This document shows positions 31,401 through 44,163 of a stretch of 64,000 bases of DNA, in pieces. Each line of letters starts with the position of its first letter. Within the stretch, counting starts at the first letter, position 1. The stretch is taken from contig NC_071342.1 in NCBI RefSeq assembly GCF_027744825.2, positions 20,184,001-20,248,000 of the forward strand, written 5' to 3'. The DNA is from Synchiropus splendidus (taxonomy: Eukaryota; Chordata; Actinopteri; Syngnathiformes; Callionymidae). Under the pieces are notes generated by a model. That model was not told the DNA's origin and made no database searches. It saw nothing but the letters and a program-made list of their open reading frames with translations. The position numbers and the translations under genes were made by a program.

Positions 31401-34400
31401 GTAATACTCCAGACACAATACATTATTAAACAAGTATATTAAAATTGTGACACATCATCCAGGAACATGTATGAACCCTGTGAAGCATGAAGCATGAAAC
31501 AGTGGACAGAGAGCTCCAGTTCTTTAAAACTGAGGTCTTTACTGGTCCTTGAGAAGAATTTAAAATCGTCACTCTCTGTTGAAGCGCAGATGTGACGTGT
31601 GTGACATCATTAAAAACAAATCAATATCCTACAGGTTAGCATCGTGCTAACCGATATGCTAGCTTTTAGCTCAAGCTCAAGACCAAACACGGAACACTCT
31701 TTCATCATTCTACCATGGTGTCTGAATGACAACCAGTTCTCGATGCCCATCCTGCGGCTCATGTGTGTTTACACCGACAGCGACACGACACATTGACGCA
31801 CAGATTTTGACGTCAACAAATTGTTGTTGTCGACGTTATCGATGATAATTCCATGTGGTCCTCAACGCTCCTGAAATCTCAAACAAATGACCCTCTCAGG
31901 AAAATCCTCCAAACGCGCTCACATCAAGCCTCATGAGGCACTGCAACAGTCAAAGAGCGCTTCTAGTTAGTTGAAGTCCATATCTGCTTTTTTAACAGAA
32001 AGCGACTGAGACCATAGACACTGTGCATGGGACCAGAAAGGACGTGTGAGGCCATGTGATTAGCAACAGTCAGCAAACACGTATCATGTCCCGACATGTG
32101 CCACTTCACACATGGAGCGTTGTGTACTTTGTTATCAGCCTTGAGGGGGTTAAGGTGTAGCTCAGCGAGGCTCAGTTGTTGCCCCTCTGCTAGATAAAAA
32201 TATGTTCCGCAAGTCAGGTGAGATTTCCCACTCGTCGTTTCAGGATTCTGAGGGAGGGTCAATGACTTGCAGGAGTCTTCCAGTCACCCTACTCCTTGCT
32301 TTATATTTAAACCCGCGTGCCTTCGGTTTGGTTTGCTTGTTTTAACGGTGACGTCTCCAGCCGCTTCTCAGCATGTGTTGAGTTTCAATGTGGAATGGCT
32401 GGTCAGCCACTTCAGGCTCCGGACATCAGGTGTTACTGCGATATTACATCCTGGAGCCTTCAGTGCTCTTTGCACGGCGACTGCTTACACCCGGAATAAC
32501 TGATAAATCGTCTAAAAAGGAGCTGTTGACCATGTGGTGTCGAAGGAATTTGCCCACCATAGGCTTTGCAGAACCGTGGCTTCCCTGACACCGTAAACCC
32601 GGACAGACCTCTCACCACAGTTGACCCGTAAATAGAGCTCCCCAAAATACTGCAGCGTGCCAGATTAGAATTCCCTCAGTGTCCCAGCGCCTGTTGACGT
32701 TGAAGTGAGGTTCCTGCCACACTAACGCGGGGCTCAGTGCTGCCCCCTGCAGGATGGGGCCAATTGAAAGCCACATTAAATGTATGAGCATTTGGTAAGG
32801 ATTTTATCATTGTTAAATCGTTGAAATTGTGAGTATTACTAGCTGTTGTCGCAGCAGTAGTATATTTTTCAATTCATCTAAAATGTGAATATTAGATCAG
32901 CATTACTTCATCTTATTAGTATAATACTCTTAAAAGTAAAACACAAATGTGTCACAAAACAAAAGAATAAAATAACAAATTTTAGTTTGATATTGGTAAG
33001 TTGTCTGGAAAAAAAAAACGTCCCATGATCAAATAAAGAAAAAAAAAAATCTATTTTTAGAACCTTAGCTATTAAATCTTAATCCAGCAAAACCGTCACT
33101 GAAAGAATAACAAGCTGCTCACAGCGGCACTTTCTTTTTGCTTCCATCCGTCTTCATTGTCGGGAAAGGCGTCGTGTTTGAAGTAAAACTGTGGTGTCAT
33201 GGGATTACAGCAAGACAAGCGCGCCTCTGCCAGCATCTCCCAGGATCTGTCACAACCGCACAGATAAGGATACAACTGAAACTCTGAGCTTCTTCATCAG
33301 CTTTGTGGCTCCAGGCTGCGTAACTTCCCTGATGGGGGTGAGAAGGAAAGTGTCCCCACTCTTTGAAGAGCCGCGGTGCCCGGAGGAATCTGCTTTTAAA
33401 CTCACTTAAAAGTCTCCTTCTTCGCCCTCTCCCGTTGCCTCTCTGAGGCCCGGTTTCCTCTGGTCCCCCTCGTTGCTAGGTGACGCGTCTCTGCACCCCG
33501 TTTCTCCCCAAAATGGAGCTCCATGTAATGAAAAGTTAAAGAGGCGAGCGGACAATTTATTCCAGGACAGATAGCGGGGCACAGCAAGACCCTCATGGAA
33601 CCTTATTAGTGTTGGAAGCTGGAGTCTCTCCTTGGAGACTGATCGGTTTCCCTCTCCTGCTGAGTGTGAAGCTACACTAGCTGTGTGTTTTGAGGAAAGG
33701 TTCCGATGAGAGTGAAGTGTCTGAATCTCACGTGGAAGAAGAGCTGACCTCGGCCTCGGCGCTTGCCCTGGGGCTGCAGCCGCCCACTTTACCGTCCTGC
33801 GTGGGAAGTTTCCACCGGCTGCCGGGGGCTGCGCTCAGAACCTCTTAATATTTCACCGCGGCCGTGACGATAGCTAACCGGGCCGGCCCTGAGCGCCGCG
33901 TGCACCCGCTTCATGGCCTCATTTGCCAATGTTCGCAGAAGATTAGCACGGACGCGAGCCACCGCCGGCTCATTGAGCCCAGATTACCATCTCCGGCGAT
34001 GAGGCGTCGCATTATGCTGCTAGATATCTCGACCGTGTCGGCGGATAAGACCTCACCGTGCCTGGGCAACTGATGCAGGAGGTCGGCTGCCAGACGTGAA
34101 TCATCTCCAACAATTCTCTTGCCTCATTGTTGTCCGTCTTAGAGAGGATCCTGGTTTGATTTCTCCAAAGTCCATGTGTGACTCTTCCTTCTGTGTGTTC
34201 CTGCTCTGACCCTCTGTCTCCCCTCTGTCTCCCTCCTCTCTGTTCTGATGACCAGCTCGAAGTTTTGGCCGCAGACGAGGTAACGTGTTGCACTGACTGA
34301 CAGGGTTCTGCTTGATATCTTACTTAATGATATTGTAATAAAAACTGAATTATATGATCACCCAGAGCAGTGTTTTTCAACCTTCTTCTAAACTTCTAGA

Positions 34401-37400
34401 AACAATCCCCACCAAAGGAACCTGGGCCAAAGCGCACTTGTGCTTAAAAAATAAAAATTATTTGTGAAAAACTGTAGCTACTGACACTCACACTTGCCAG
34501 GATATTTGCAGAAACAAATTGCAGAAAATGTATTTGTTTCAAATGTGTCCAGAAAGAGGCGGGCAATATGGTGACATATACTGTGATTTATTTATTTATT
34601 TACTTACTTTAAATAACGGTTTAGATTTTTATATAGTTTTTAGCATTATTTTCCTGAACTTGCTTCATAAAAACAATGATTCTTTCTCTCCTCACATTTT
34701 GGAGCACATTTATTTTGTTGTGCAGTTTTTCGCCAACTTTGAAACCACAAAGCAAACTTTGACAGTCCATGAGTATCAATGAATTTTAGAAGTGAAACGC
34801 CAGGTTAGCTCTGTTAGCTCTGTGATGCAGACAGTCTTTGGCCTGGTGGCGGCTCCGACAAGGATCCCTCCCTCCCTCCCTCCATGGTTCTGTGGTGAAA
34901 GTGTGTGGTCAAGTTAGAGGCGCATCAGCTTTTAAAACAGCTGGAAGTTGCGCATGTGAGCGGCTTCTTGGCTGTGAGTGTGTGGGAAGAGGAGCGCCGC
35001 GCACCACAGCAGCGCTGCTTTGACTGACGGACAGATCAGCGCATCAACACACTGGAGCTCTACAGTAGAGTGGAGAGAAAGAATGTCACAGAATCCATGT
35101 GATCTCCTCACCTTGGTTGCTCCTCGACACCTTCTCATTGCCATGATTTAATGTCATCATATCGCCCGCCTCTGTCTCCAGACACATGAGGTGAAACTGG
35201 ATCATTTCCCCACGACACACCTGACACCACCCCGGTTGAAAAACGCTGAACTAGAGAAGCACTTGGCAAGCGCATACCTCCGCCAAGCAGCTTCAGTCCA
35301 CCCCCCTCAACACCATCTCCTAAAGACAAAATATCCTTCTAAATATTTCCTGGATATTACTTGTCAAGTTATTTGGAACGCGAACAGTTAAACCAACGCT
35401 GACGAAAACATAACCTGCATGGCAGAGATAAAAACATGGTCGTGTGGACGCAGCCACTGACCAGTGTTTTCTTTTTTTTTGTCTCAATGGAGCTACTGAG
35501 ACTTGATGGATGAGAGAAATGTGCATGGAGAGGAAATGGTTTCAAGTGTAGTGTGGCACCTTGCTTGACCCTCACCTGCCTCTCTCAGGTCGCTCCTGCC
35601 TTTTCCCCTTCGAAGACGGTTTCCTGGACGACGGCCACGGAGACCCGTCTCTGACGCCGGGCCTGAACTCTCCCACCCGGTGTCAGAACGGCGAGCGGAT
35701 GGAGCGCTACTCCCGGAAAGTCTTCGTCGGGGGTCTGCCGCCCGATATAGACGAAGGTAAATGAAAAACGGTTTGGCCGGTTGTCAAGGACCCTGAACGC
35801 ATCATCTCAGCTCAAAGTTCTGAATCGCACAAGTGATAAATCACGGTGAAAATCATAAAACGAAAATGTGATCCGATCCACTTGGTTGCTGCCGTGTCTT
35901 TGCTTTTAAGCGTCACTGTTTTCACACGCTTCTCTGGAAACATCAGCTTAGTAAAAGCCTCCGCGCCAGATGAGGGCTGATGTGTTCAGGTGCTGTCTGA
36001 GTGAGTCATGTATAATACATAGGAAGGAATTTGATATTTATGATTGATTTGGGAGCCTCTTCCTGAACATCTGATCTCAATCATGTTGTTGATACCAGAC
36101 AAAGTCACATGACCACACAACCACAAGCGTTTTATGGACATGACTGTAAGAGAGGTCACATGATCTGTGCACTTTGGATTGAAATCTGTCTTCCTCGCTG
36201 ACCCTCCGCAGAAGAGATCACCAACAGCTTCCGTCGCTATGGTCACCTGGTGGTGGACTGGCCGCACAAGGCGGAGAGCAAATCCTACTTCCCACCTAAA
36301 GGTAACGGCACCAGTAAACCTGAGCTCTGCGCCTCACTTTACAACCAAGTTCTTGCTCATGTGGAGTGGATGTTTGTATGAGAAGCCTCCGGCTGTGATC
36401 CTCACACATGGACCACCGGTGAAGTGTGCTGGTTTCTGGTGTTATTGTTTATATATATGGTATTTATATAGGTCCCAGGGGATTTTTGAAATGTATATAT
36501 ATACTTTTCACTTTTGCATCAAAGGCGAGTAGTAATATTAAAATATTATGCTTCATTAGATTAAAAAAAAATTCAAATCAAAGTTATGTTTTATGGTGAA
36601 ATATAAAATTTTGACTTGTATATAAATATTATGTATAGATATGATATTAAGTGCGATACATACGTGAAACATCTCAGATTTATAATACACTTTCACACCC
36701 TCTTAAAAATATTCATTCATTATTCTGTATAATATATATATCTTTTTTTCCCAATGAAGATTTATTGTCTTTTAATACCTTTTAAAATATTTATATTACC
36801 AAGGACATTAAAATTAATAATTGCGTATTGTACCACTTTTATGTTTTTTTTGTTATTATGCTTTTGTAAAAAATTATTTATATTTGTACTTAATGCTCAC
36901 TCTGGAACTACAACACCATATTTATTTATTTTATATATGTGCTTACCTGTATTCCATATATATGCATATTCTATGTATAATTCAACTTCAGATTTAATTT
37001 ATCCATGTATTTTTTTGTTCCTCAAATTGTTATTTTGATATAGAATTTAATATATGATAAATGAAATTCTTCATTTTTATGATTTACCTCACTATAATTT
37101 AAGTAAAAACACCGTCGAAATAAATATTTAAATTTGAGCAGCTAGTCGTGTTCTGCCTTATTTTTATATGCAATCGTGTTTTTATTTCTGTTTTTCGTCA
37201 GAATGACATGAATCATTTTACGATGAAGAACAGCCTCGCGAGCGTCTGCTGCGGCCTCTGGGAGGATATTTGCTGCTTCAGAGCAGCAGCCCTGAGTCTA
37301 ATCTTTCCCCGGCTGCTTACATCACTAGCTCTTGGCTCGACGGCTCTTCTGTGCAACATTACGAGCGTGGAAATAACAGACATTCTTCATGCAGATGGTA

Positions 37401-40400
37401 GCGCCGTGCGTTTGGAGGAACTCTGAAAGCCTCCGCCGGGCTCTCCAACCCCCCCGCTTGTTCTCATTTTTCTATATTGGAAGGATTATTTTGAATAGCT
37501 TTTGGCTCTACTTAGGCCTGCAGCCGGCAGCCGAAAAAAAAAAAAAAAAAAAAGAAACATCCTTTTAGGGGAATGAATGAGCTTACAGCAGCTGGAGGAT
37601 GCAGACACGGGAGAGGAGGAGACATGTGGAACTAATCGCAGAACTCATATCCATGTCATCGTATGCGTCCAACTTGACTCCCTGAAACACACAGAAGGGA
37701 AATTGCTCCGATCTTTTGGGGCTGCAGCTCCGCCTCTGTTTGTGAACTTGCACTTTAAGACAAGACTGCTGAATGTGTTGAACACCAGCATCAGGCTCAG
37801 CGGTGGCGAAAACTCTGCGCCTCTAGTGGCCTGGTCTCGCTCGACCACGCGCTAGCTAAGACTTCCGGGTCCAGATTGGGCCCTCGAGCCAAGAGTTTAA
37901 CAGGTTGAGATGAAAGTTCCAGAATTCCCATCTCCAGACGGGTCCCTTATCTTGAGGAGCACCGTGGTCGATATTTCTAGTGAGTCCTAGATCTAACCCT
38001 CACACCTCACGAAGGCCGATCCGATTTTCAAGGAGCAGCGGCTCTACTTTGAGTCTCTTGATGATTCTATAGTTTAGTTAGTTAAGATACAGAAACAGAT
38101 GAGGGCGGATTGTTGATGCTCATTTTTTTGGTCCCCATTATTTTCTGATAGTGACATCATCACCCAATGATGGCATATAAATGGGTGCACACACATTTTG
38201 GCCACAGTGTGTCAGTGGGAGTACAGGTGTTAGTCAAGCTACGTATAAAAGATCGCAATTTATTTATTTATTTTTTGCTAAAACTCACCCCGACGGACCG
38301 GAAATGGACCCAAGTCCCATCCAAAAGAGGTCAAACATCGCTATACTGCACAGTTAAAATACAACTACCAACCAGACATATGTAGCCCTGCCTTACCCGG
38401 CTATGTACATGGAGCTCAGAGCATCAACATCAGTCAGCTCACAATAACTCTTTTATTGGGGGAAATAAATACACTTTCACACCCTCTTAAAAATATTTTC
38501 ATTATGCTGTATGATATAAAAAAAAATTCTCAATGAAGATTTTTTGTCTTTTATTACCCTTTAAAATATTTATATTACCAAGGACGTTGAAATGTCATGT
38601 TCCAGTTTTAAGGTTTTTTGTTATTATGCTTTTGTAAAAATGTGTTTATATTTAAATGTCTATTTTATACTTCATGCTCACTCTGGAATTACGAAACCAT
38701 ATTTAATTTTTTTTAATTTTATTTGTGCTCTCCTGTTTTCCAGATATATGAATTTTCTATGTATAAAGAAATAAGAAATACATTTCATTTATCAATGTAT
38801 TTTTTTCTTGCTCAAGTGATTCATTTAGCTTTATGTGTATGTTAATATGATAGAATATAGAATTTAATATATGATAAACGAAATTGTATACAAATTCCAA
38901 ACTTAATTTTTATGGTTTGCATCACTATAATTTAACTAAAAACTATGTCTGAACTAATTTGTAGCTTTAAATGTAAATCGGTTCAGTCCTGCTCACTAGG
39001 TTGCAGCAACGTCGGTCTGTAGTGCACCTTGTGGTGGTACAGTTGGCGCTGCATGGGTTTTTAGAGCTGCAGACTAAGCGAATAAACCCAACACATTGTG
39101 AATGAGATGGACTCACATCCACTCTCTACTACTGTGTTGTGTGGCCGATTATCGTGGGCTTTTCTTTCCACTCTTTTATTGAGGGGGAAATAAAGAGACT
39201 GGGCTCGGCCTTGAGTTTAGAGCCCCTCTGTTTTCCGTGAAGTCACTTAGCGACTGCGCTGCGAACTGATGGGTCGGCGTGACGCGGCGGCAGCCCCAGC
39301 TTTTATGGCGTTTGCGGTGTGTAATGGAGCGTGGCACGACAGGAAGTGGCTGTCTTGCACCACCTCCTCTGAAGCACCTGTCTCCTCCCGTTTCTATTTG
39401 AACTCTGGCTTCCTGCTCTGGCTCTCCTTCTGTCTGAGCCGTCCGCCTCTCTGTCGCCTTCCCTCTTTCCTGCCTCCAGTGATGGTACACTCTGTTCTCT
39501 CCTCCGAGCTGCACTAAGCTGCCGACCGGCGCTGACGCGTCATGCTTTACTTCTCACTGATGACGACCTCAATTCAGCGACCGTTGGAGGATGGTTTCGG
39601 AGAGGAAGAGGAAGTGATGGATAGTGATGGAGGGATAGACTGAGGGAAGGACGGACTTTCTTGAAGAGGAAGGTGACACTGGAGAGTTGAAATCTCAACA
39701 ATTTAGTGGCTTTTAGGTTTAAAATGTCATCATTTATTTTGCTAAATGATTAAAAGTGAAAAGTATCTTTATAAAAGTAGAACAGAAACGGTGTGTTGCT
39801 GCTCCGTGAGGAGTGAAAGCAGCATTTAGTTATAATGAAAAAAACAAGTCAGTTATATCACATAAAATGGAAACATAAGATACAAGACAAGTTGACTGAA
39901 CTTCATCTGTCTGCTTAAATTACAAATCTATATTTTTGTGTTTTTATTTTTAATTCTTTGCTTGTAGTTGTACTCTACCATCGGATTTAAAAATCAGAAT
40001 AATCCTTTTTCTGTGGTAAGGATTCACTTCAAAGTAACATGTACACTCACATGCTTTGTGTCACTACCCTTGTGGGGACCTCTTATTGCCATAACCCTTT
40101 CCCCAGCCTCTCACCCTAAACCTAACCCTCCAGAACAAAGGGCTCACCTTAACCAGGACTCTGAACCAAACTTAAAGTCAATTACAATGACCTTTTTTGT
40201 TTTGAAATTTTCACCCTCAAACTGAGGCGTAACCACGTGGGGACTGGCAAAAGGTCCACACACGAGAATGTGTTTCCAAGAATTGGTCCCCACAGGTATA
40301 GCTACACAAGTACACACACACACACACGCACATATGCTCAAGCTGTGTCTCACTGGGCGACAGCTGTTGAACACACTCTCACTTATGCCTTCTGATTCAC

Positions 40401-43400
40401 CTGCTTTTCCACTTCGTCTTTGTTGGGCTTTTCCTTTGATGCTCTTTTCCATCACACACACACACACACACTTCGTCCGCATACCACAGTTGACTGGTTC
40501 TGCTGCCGACTCAGGTTGTTCTCTTCTTTCCCCTCAGAAAACATGGCAGTTGCACATTTTCCATTTCCATGCGACTATGTGTTTGTCAGGTACTGAGTTT
40601 TTAATTCCATGACCTGGTGGCCGCTGGCACTTTGGAAAACAGTGACAGTAAAACAGTCGGAGAGGTGAAGAAGTCGAGGCAAAAATCAAGATTTTTTTTA
40701 ACGTTAAATGACGAACATGGCGTTTCTGCTGTCCGCCTCATAAGATCAAGCAAGGACGGTCATAAAATACCGTCTCCCTACTCGTGGACCTCACTGGTGG
40801 TCTTCTTCACCTGTGACATTCTCCCTGTCACATTTTTTGTGCCCAAACTTTCCACAGTTTTCATCTGGCGATGTGAACCCTCGTGGTGAGACTGTGAAAC
40901 GTGCGTTAAAGTTCCGGGCTCATAAATCGGAGCCACTTTTCCTCCTCGACCCTGGAGCACCGTTGATGGATGCAGCCGCTGATTCAAACCACTTAAGAGC
41001 GATGACCTTGGATCAGGTCACCATTCTCCATCCTCAATAATTCACTGGAGACACAGTGGCTTCTCCACCGACCAAGAAAAACCCTGCCCGAGACCCGGCA
41101 GAACGTCGGCGTGATCAATTTTGCATGGCTCCTTCAGGAGCCTCTTAATAGGAGCTGTTGCGGGAGCGCAGCGGCAGATTGAGGACATAGAACTGGAGGT
41201 TATTTCCCCTTGTGGAGATGGGAAGAAATTAAAGGGATTAGTCATGTGACGATTAGCCCACTTTTAGAGGAGGTATCTCACCCAGAGGACCGACGTCGGA
41301 GCATCACACAGACAGATGCTGTTCCTTCGCTGTCGTGTTTAAATAATTCCCTTTTATTTCAATGGACTTCGGGTCCAAGAGCCCATTGGTTCCCTCTTTA
41401 AACTTCCAACTGTCCTTCAGGGGTATGAGCTACCTTTCCTCCGTAGGAGTGGCGGTATGATCCCGTGCAGTTGGAGGGGGATTTGTAGCAGTTGAGGGGG
41501 AAGGGTTCGCCTGATGTTGTGTTCATGGACGGGACTTCACCGGACTGGTTTGCACCTCACTTTAAAGGTGGCCTGAGGATGCTCCACATATGAAGGTAAA
41601 GATGCTGACCCTGGGTTCAACTCATCCCTCTTTCCTCTGTCCTCTTTAGGCTACGCCTTCCTGCTGTTCCAGGAGGAGACCTCGGTCCAGGCCCTCATCG
41701 ACGCCTGCATCGAAGAGGACAACAAGCTCTACTTGTGTGTGTCCAGTCCTACCATCAAAGACAAACCGGTGAGACCTTTCAGGACGCAAACTCAGAAGGA
41801 ATCACTCCTTGTAATCTGCGTTGACTGAGAAGTGCATCCCTCTTCTGCTTCTCCCAACGGTTCTCAGGTTCAAATCCGTCCCTGGAATCTAAGCGATAGT
41901 GATTTTGTCATGGATGGCTCCCAGCCGCTGGACCCGCGCAAGACCATCTTCGTGGGAGGCGTACCCAGACCCCTGCGTGCAGGTGGGTCGCCCATCTTCC
42001 GCCCCACTGGCCGGACGCCTGGCGTGTCGGAAGCAAATGCAAATGCAAATGCAAATCCCGGACTCTGGTTTCCGGGAGGCGTGCCAAGTGGTCCTCATGT
42101 CAAGTATTTGTGTCGTAATGAAAAGCCCCTGTCGTGCTGCTAATTATACCAGCTAAGCTGCTTTTGCAATGATTGGAGGAGGACTTTGGCAACAGATGTC
42201 TCTGCATTCGACTTTGAGTCAGTGTGGATTTGACTCACAATTTCTGCAGCAATTCGTGAACCTTTGTATTTTCTGCCTCGCTGCGTTGAAGACCATATTT
42301 TTATCGCAGACAAGTTGGTCCGACTGCAAATGTGGGCCCTATCTGTGGGCAACCATTCCATTCCCTGTTCCCCGTAGAAGCTAACTTGCCCTTTTTTAAG
42401 CTAACCCCTAGCTCTTGAGCTGTGGAGAGCCTTTTTAGCGATAGCGAAGGAAGGACTTGAAGATTGACATTCAAAGAAATGAAAGAAATGGCGCAGCAGA
42501 AATGAAGGGTCACTGTCCACTGGGGGCGTTTCGTTCCTTCCTTTTTGTCAGAGTCGGTAGCGAGTTTTGGCGTGAGGAGCTTTTGAGGCTTCATGAAACA
42601 ATCTCCTCCTTTTCAGAGGCCACTACGTGGCAGTCACTGCTCAAAATTCATTCAGTTTTAACAGCCATTTAAATGAGACTTCACCTCATTTTTAAACCAA
42701 GAGCGCCACCTACTGAGCTCTGAAAAAAAGGACACTGTTTCGTGAAGCCTCATAAGCCAATCAGTAGCACGAAGCTATTTCAAATTCTGTTGCTTCTGCG
42801 GCACATAGGTTGGTGGATGGATGAGATGCACCAGTCAGTCATGATGAAGTGTTGTGTTTTGAAGTGTTTTGTGTTGCAGTTGTGAGTCACACTTGTCTCT
42901 CTCCCTGCCAAATGATTCCGTCTCCTTGTGTTGCAGTGGAGCTGGCGATGATCATGGACCGGCTGTACGGGGGTGTTTGCTACGCCGGCATCGACACTGA
43001 TCCGGAGCTGAAATATCCCAAGGGCGCCGGGCGAGTTGCCTTCTCCAACCAGCAGAGCTACATCGCCGCCATCAGCGCACGCTTTGTACAGCTGCAGCAC
43101 AACGACATTGACAAAAGGGTGAGCGAGTCCGTGCCTTTCTTTTCTTACAATCTGACGACGAGTGCCGCAGAGATGCCGGAAGTGCCCCGCGACTCATCAT
43201 GGTGGGTGCAACGTCCCGGCGCTCGCTCTGGATAATGGAGGGCTGTGTAATGGCTGTGCTGCTGGCGTCGCCACAGATGTTTCAGCGGCAGACACGCGAG
43301 GCGGGTTAATTATAGGCGCTCCTATACGTGCGTGTCCAGCCGTGCCGCGCCGCCGCCGAATGCTTATTTTGGCTACACACTCAATTGCAGTGGGATGAGT

Positions 43401-43891
43401 CGCTCCAGAAAAAGGTGGTTGTTAGCGGATGCTCCGTCCAGCTCAGGTCACAAACAATGTTTTGGCTAAGGTACGAGGCTGATCCAGAGAAAAGGTGCTG
43501 CTGTCGTATCTGCCTGGGAAATCAGTTTACAGCAAGCGATAAATGCAGAGTTGTGAGGACCAACGTGACCAGTTTTCAAACACTAACACACTAACACCAC
43601 AGTTTCTTTGACTGTGTTCCACGTCGGTAAATCACGGGGCACGTGAGGTGCTATCACTCTCAACAGCAAGCTCGGTTACGGTGACTTCCCATGACGCTCT
43701 GCAGCCCAGTCAACCAGTCACAGTCGTTGATCTCTATTATCTCTATATTATTATCTTCATGCTGCTTAGATGGCGCCTTGTCACATCAGACCAATGAAGT
43801 TACAGGTGTTTTATTGACATTTAAGTGGCCATTTTTGTTTTTGTTATTATTTATTATTATTATTTTAAATATTATTTGATTATTTTAATGT

Positions 43892-43959
<68 letters not shown>

Positions 43960-44085
43960 CAAATAAAATAAACAAAACATACTTTATATATAATATATAT
44001 ATAATATATAATATATTATTTATTATTATAGTGTAACTTTATGTAAAAAGTATTTTAAAAACATATTTTTAAAATATTTTAAAAA

Positions 44086-44163
<78 letters not shown>

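Larger units (their letters stand above)
36302..41649. other. cpeb3: cpeb3 intron within RRM1 (5.3 kb)
   Basis: Very AT-rich in its first kilobase. It contains a pair of related ~450-bp segments (36684-37110 and 38467-38942), a poly(A) run at 37535-37553 and a GTGGGGACC-family repeat at 40062-40318. No nested gene recognised. Confidence 0.6.
41983..42936. other. cpeb3: cpeb3 intron within RRM2
   Basis: Starts with a short GCAAAT tandem run (42035-42058) and contains a diverged copy of the hAT-like MITE (about 42569-42766). Nothing else recognised. Confidence 0.6.

Noticed and set aside
39176..39517. Overlapping open frames on both strands, about 82-112 codons
   Set aside because: Intronic, opposite-strand shadows with no family resemblance; GC-richer composition explains the open frames.
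43894..44163. Possible CRISPR-like or regulatory repeat array
   Set aside because: Simple AT/CT microsatellites without spacers; the genome is eukaryotic.
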